This document shows positions 12,637 to 13,668 of a stretch of DNA of 13,668 bases, piece after piece (the stretch's first letter is position 1; every line of letters begins with the position of its first letter). The DNA comes from an uncultured Haemophilus sp. Its GTDB lineage: Bacteria; Pseudomonadota; Gammaproteobacteria; Enterobacterales; Pasteurellaceae. Location of the stretch: positions 1 to 13,668 of the forward strand of contig CABSXY010000028.1 of NCBI GenBank assembly GCA_902481695.1, in the 5' to 3' direction. The notes beneath the pieces were generated by a model, which saw nothing but the letters and a program-made list of their open reading frames with translations, searched no databases and was not told the origin of the DNA. The position numbers were made by a program, and so were the translations under genes.

Positions 12637-13668
12637 TTATTCATCTTTATTTGATTTATCCTCTTCTTCTACTTCAATCTCAACGTCATCTGCTTTGTCT
12701 GCAGCACCGTTAATCGTTAAGCAAACTTCGCTAGAAATTAAATGCTCTAAGATTGTTGCTAGTTCGTGTAATTTTTCTTTATCATCATCGAAATAACCTT
12801 CTTCTTTTAAGTTAGCAATGAAGGCAGAGAATACCGCTTTATCAAAGAACTCTGGTGCGTTAATACCGTGTAATACAGAAAGACGCTGTGCCACCAATTG
12901 GCTTTCTTTTTCTAATAAGCCACGAGCAATTCCAGGATCTTTACGTAAAATACTCACTGTGATGTAGTAACGTTGTAAGATTTCACGCATACCAGCAGAC
13001 CAAAGTTGTAAAATACGAACTTTAGCGCGGTGAATCGATAAGAAATTATCATTGGCTTGGATAACATCCTGACGCGCAAATTCATCAATAATGGCTTTAA
13101 TTTGTGTATTTAATTCTTCTTCATTGAAATGAAGGAAGAGTTCGCCTTTTAAGAATGGATAAATTTTACGAACCGCATCCAATAATAAATCTTTTTGAAT
13201 CGCTTCATAATGTAAAACGATACTCGCAACAAGTGAAGGCAACACAAATAAGTGTTGAATATTATTGCGGTAATACGTCATAAGAACAGCCGAATTACGT
13301 TCTAAACGAATAATTTCCCCAAAGTTATCTTTTTCAACTAATACACCTACGCGATCTAAGCTTAATACGTGGTCAAGCATTGCTTTTGGTGTATCGGTTG
13401 GGATTACCACATCAGTAGAATATGGGACATTTTTCAACATCTCTTGATAACTAGAGAGTTGTTCTAATAGTTGTTCATGAGAAAGCGCACGCTGACGGGA
13501 AGATAGGAGTGCAGTCCCCACTAAATTCATCGCATTAACGGCTGCCGCTTTATTGATATTTACCATGACTTGATTAGAAACCGACCCAACCGCATGGTTA
13601 AACCAGTGAGGTTTATCTTCATGATGTTGTTCTTTCCATTCTGGATAATGGTGATTGAGGTAATTGGA
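12637..13668 (-). CDS. plsB: PlsB, glycerol-3-phosphate 1-O-acyltransferase (C-terminal part; 5' end outside window)
   Basis: The frame is open from the right edge to the TAA at 12637 and gives the last 343 residues of a protein normally near 800. Segments shared with E. coli PlsB include ALLSSRQRALSHEQLL, LMTYYRNNIQHLFVLPSLVA, YPFLKGELFL, RAKVRILQLWSAGMREILQRY and LEKESQLVAQRLSVLHGINAPEFFDKAVFS. PlsB is an inner-membrane-associated enzyme that transfers an acyl group from acyl-ACP or acyl-CoA to sn-glycerol-3-phosphate, the first committed step of phospholipid synthesis. The catalytic HX4D acyltransferase core lies outside the window. The internal Met codon at 13566 is not a start, because PlsB-like sequence (NYLNHHYPEW) continues upstream of it. 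The C-terminus ends in a strongly acidic tail (EIEVEEEDKSNKDE) that I do not recall from E. coli PlsB. Confidence 0.95.
   Translation of the reverse strand, partial: SNYLNHHYPEWKEQHHEDKPHWFNHAVGSVSNQVMVNINKAAAVNAMNLVGTALLSSRQRALSHEQLLEQLSSYQEMLKNVPYSTDVVIPTDTPKAMLDHVLSLDRVGVLVEKDNFGEIIRLERNSAVLMTYYRNNIQHLFVLPSLVASIVLHYEAIQKDLLLDAVRKIYPFLKGELFLHFNEEELNTQIKAIIDEFARQDVIQANDNFLSIHRAKVRILQLWSAGMREILQRYYITVSILRKDPGIARGLLEKESQLVAQRLSVLHGINAPEFFDKAVFSAFIANLKEEGYFDDDKEKLHELATILEHLISSEVCLTINGAADKADDVEIEVEEEDKSNKDE

Noticed and set aside
1..13668. Undescribed defence, toxin-antitoxin, CRISPR or phage system
   Set aside because: Every gene-length frame is accounted for by known core families, and intergenic gaps are under about 240 bases with no repeat arrays.

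Overview
This window is about 13.7 kb of chromosome from a Pasteurellaceae bacterium close to Haemophilus (H. parainfluenzae-like; species not resolved). Two things support this. First, there are eleven exact copies of the Haemophilus-type DNA uptake signal core AAGTGCGGT, counted on both strands, several paired as inverted repeats that form transcription terminators. Second, the proteins (RraA, YhhQ, MutY-YggX-MltC, Gor, PlsB) are recognisable low-GC gammaproteobacterial orthologues. Gene density is high. No stretch longer than about 240 bases lacks a gene, and I see no phage, transposon, CRISPR or defence genes.

Layout, left to right. (1) The 3' part of rraA (RNase E inhibitor), cut by the window edge, ends in an uptake-signal hairpin terminator. 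(2) A DASS/SLC13-type sodium:dicarboxylate symporter gene has a probable CRP site upstream. (3) On the minus strand, a two-gene unit holds yhhQ (queuosine-precursor transporter) followed 14 bp later by an AAHS-like MFS transporter. A clear preQ1-I riboswitch sits just before yhhQ, and its pseudoknot tail contains the Shine-Dalgarno sequence. (4) Divergent from it is a FepA/IroN-type ferric-catecholate TonB receptor with a Fur-like box over its promoter. (5) rpmE (zinc-type bL31) runs leftward with a structured leader. It is divergent from the mutY-yggX-mltC operon (DNA repair, iron/oxidation protection, murein lytic transglycosylase). (6) tRNA-Phe(GAA) and tRNA-Asn(GTT) lie two bases apart between a strong promoter and a strong terminator. 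(7) gor (glutathione reductase) is convergent with a YafJ-type class II glutamine amidotransferase, and the two share a 15-bp dyad uptake-signal terminator. (8) The C-terminal part of plsB (glycerol-3-phosphate acyltransferase) runs off the right edge.

Most of the window is housekeeping. The most interesting part is the 2052-4331 region, where a preQ1 riboswitch leads an operon containing both a known deazaguanine transporter and an MFS protein whose sequence suggests aromatic-acid transport. The MFS protein is therefore a candidate for an additional transporter in queuosine/deazaguanine salvage. Secondary themes are uptake signals lying in apparent insertions of YhhQ and MutY, and a palindromic TTGATCAA that may give -35 elements to both rpmE and mutY. 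Comparisons with E. coli or H. influenzae proteins are from memory; no alignment or database search was run.
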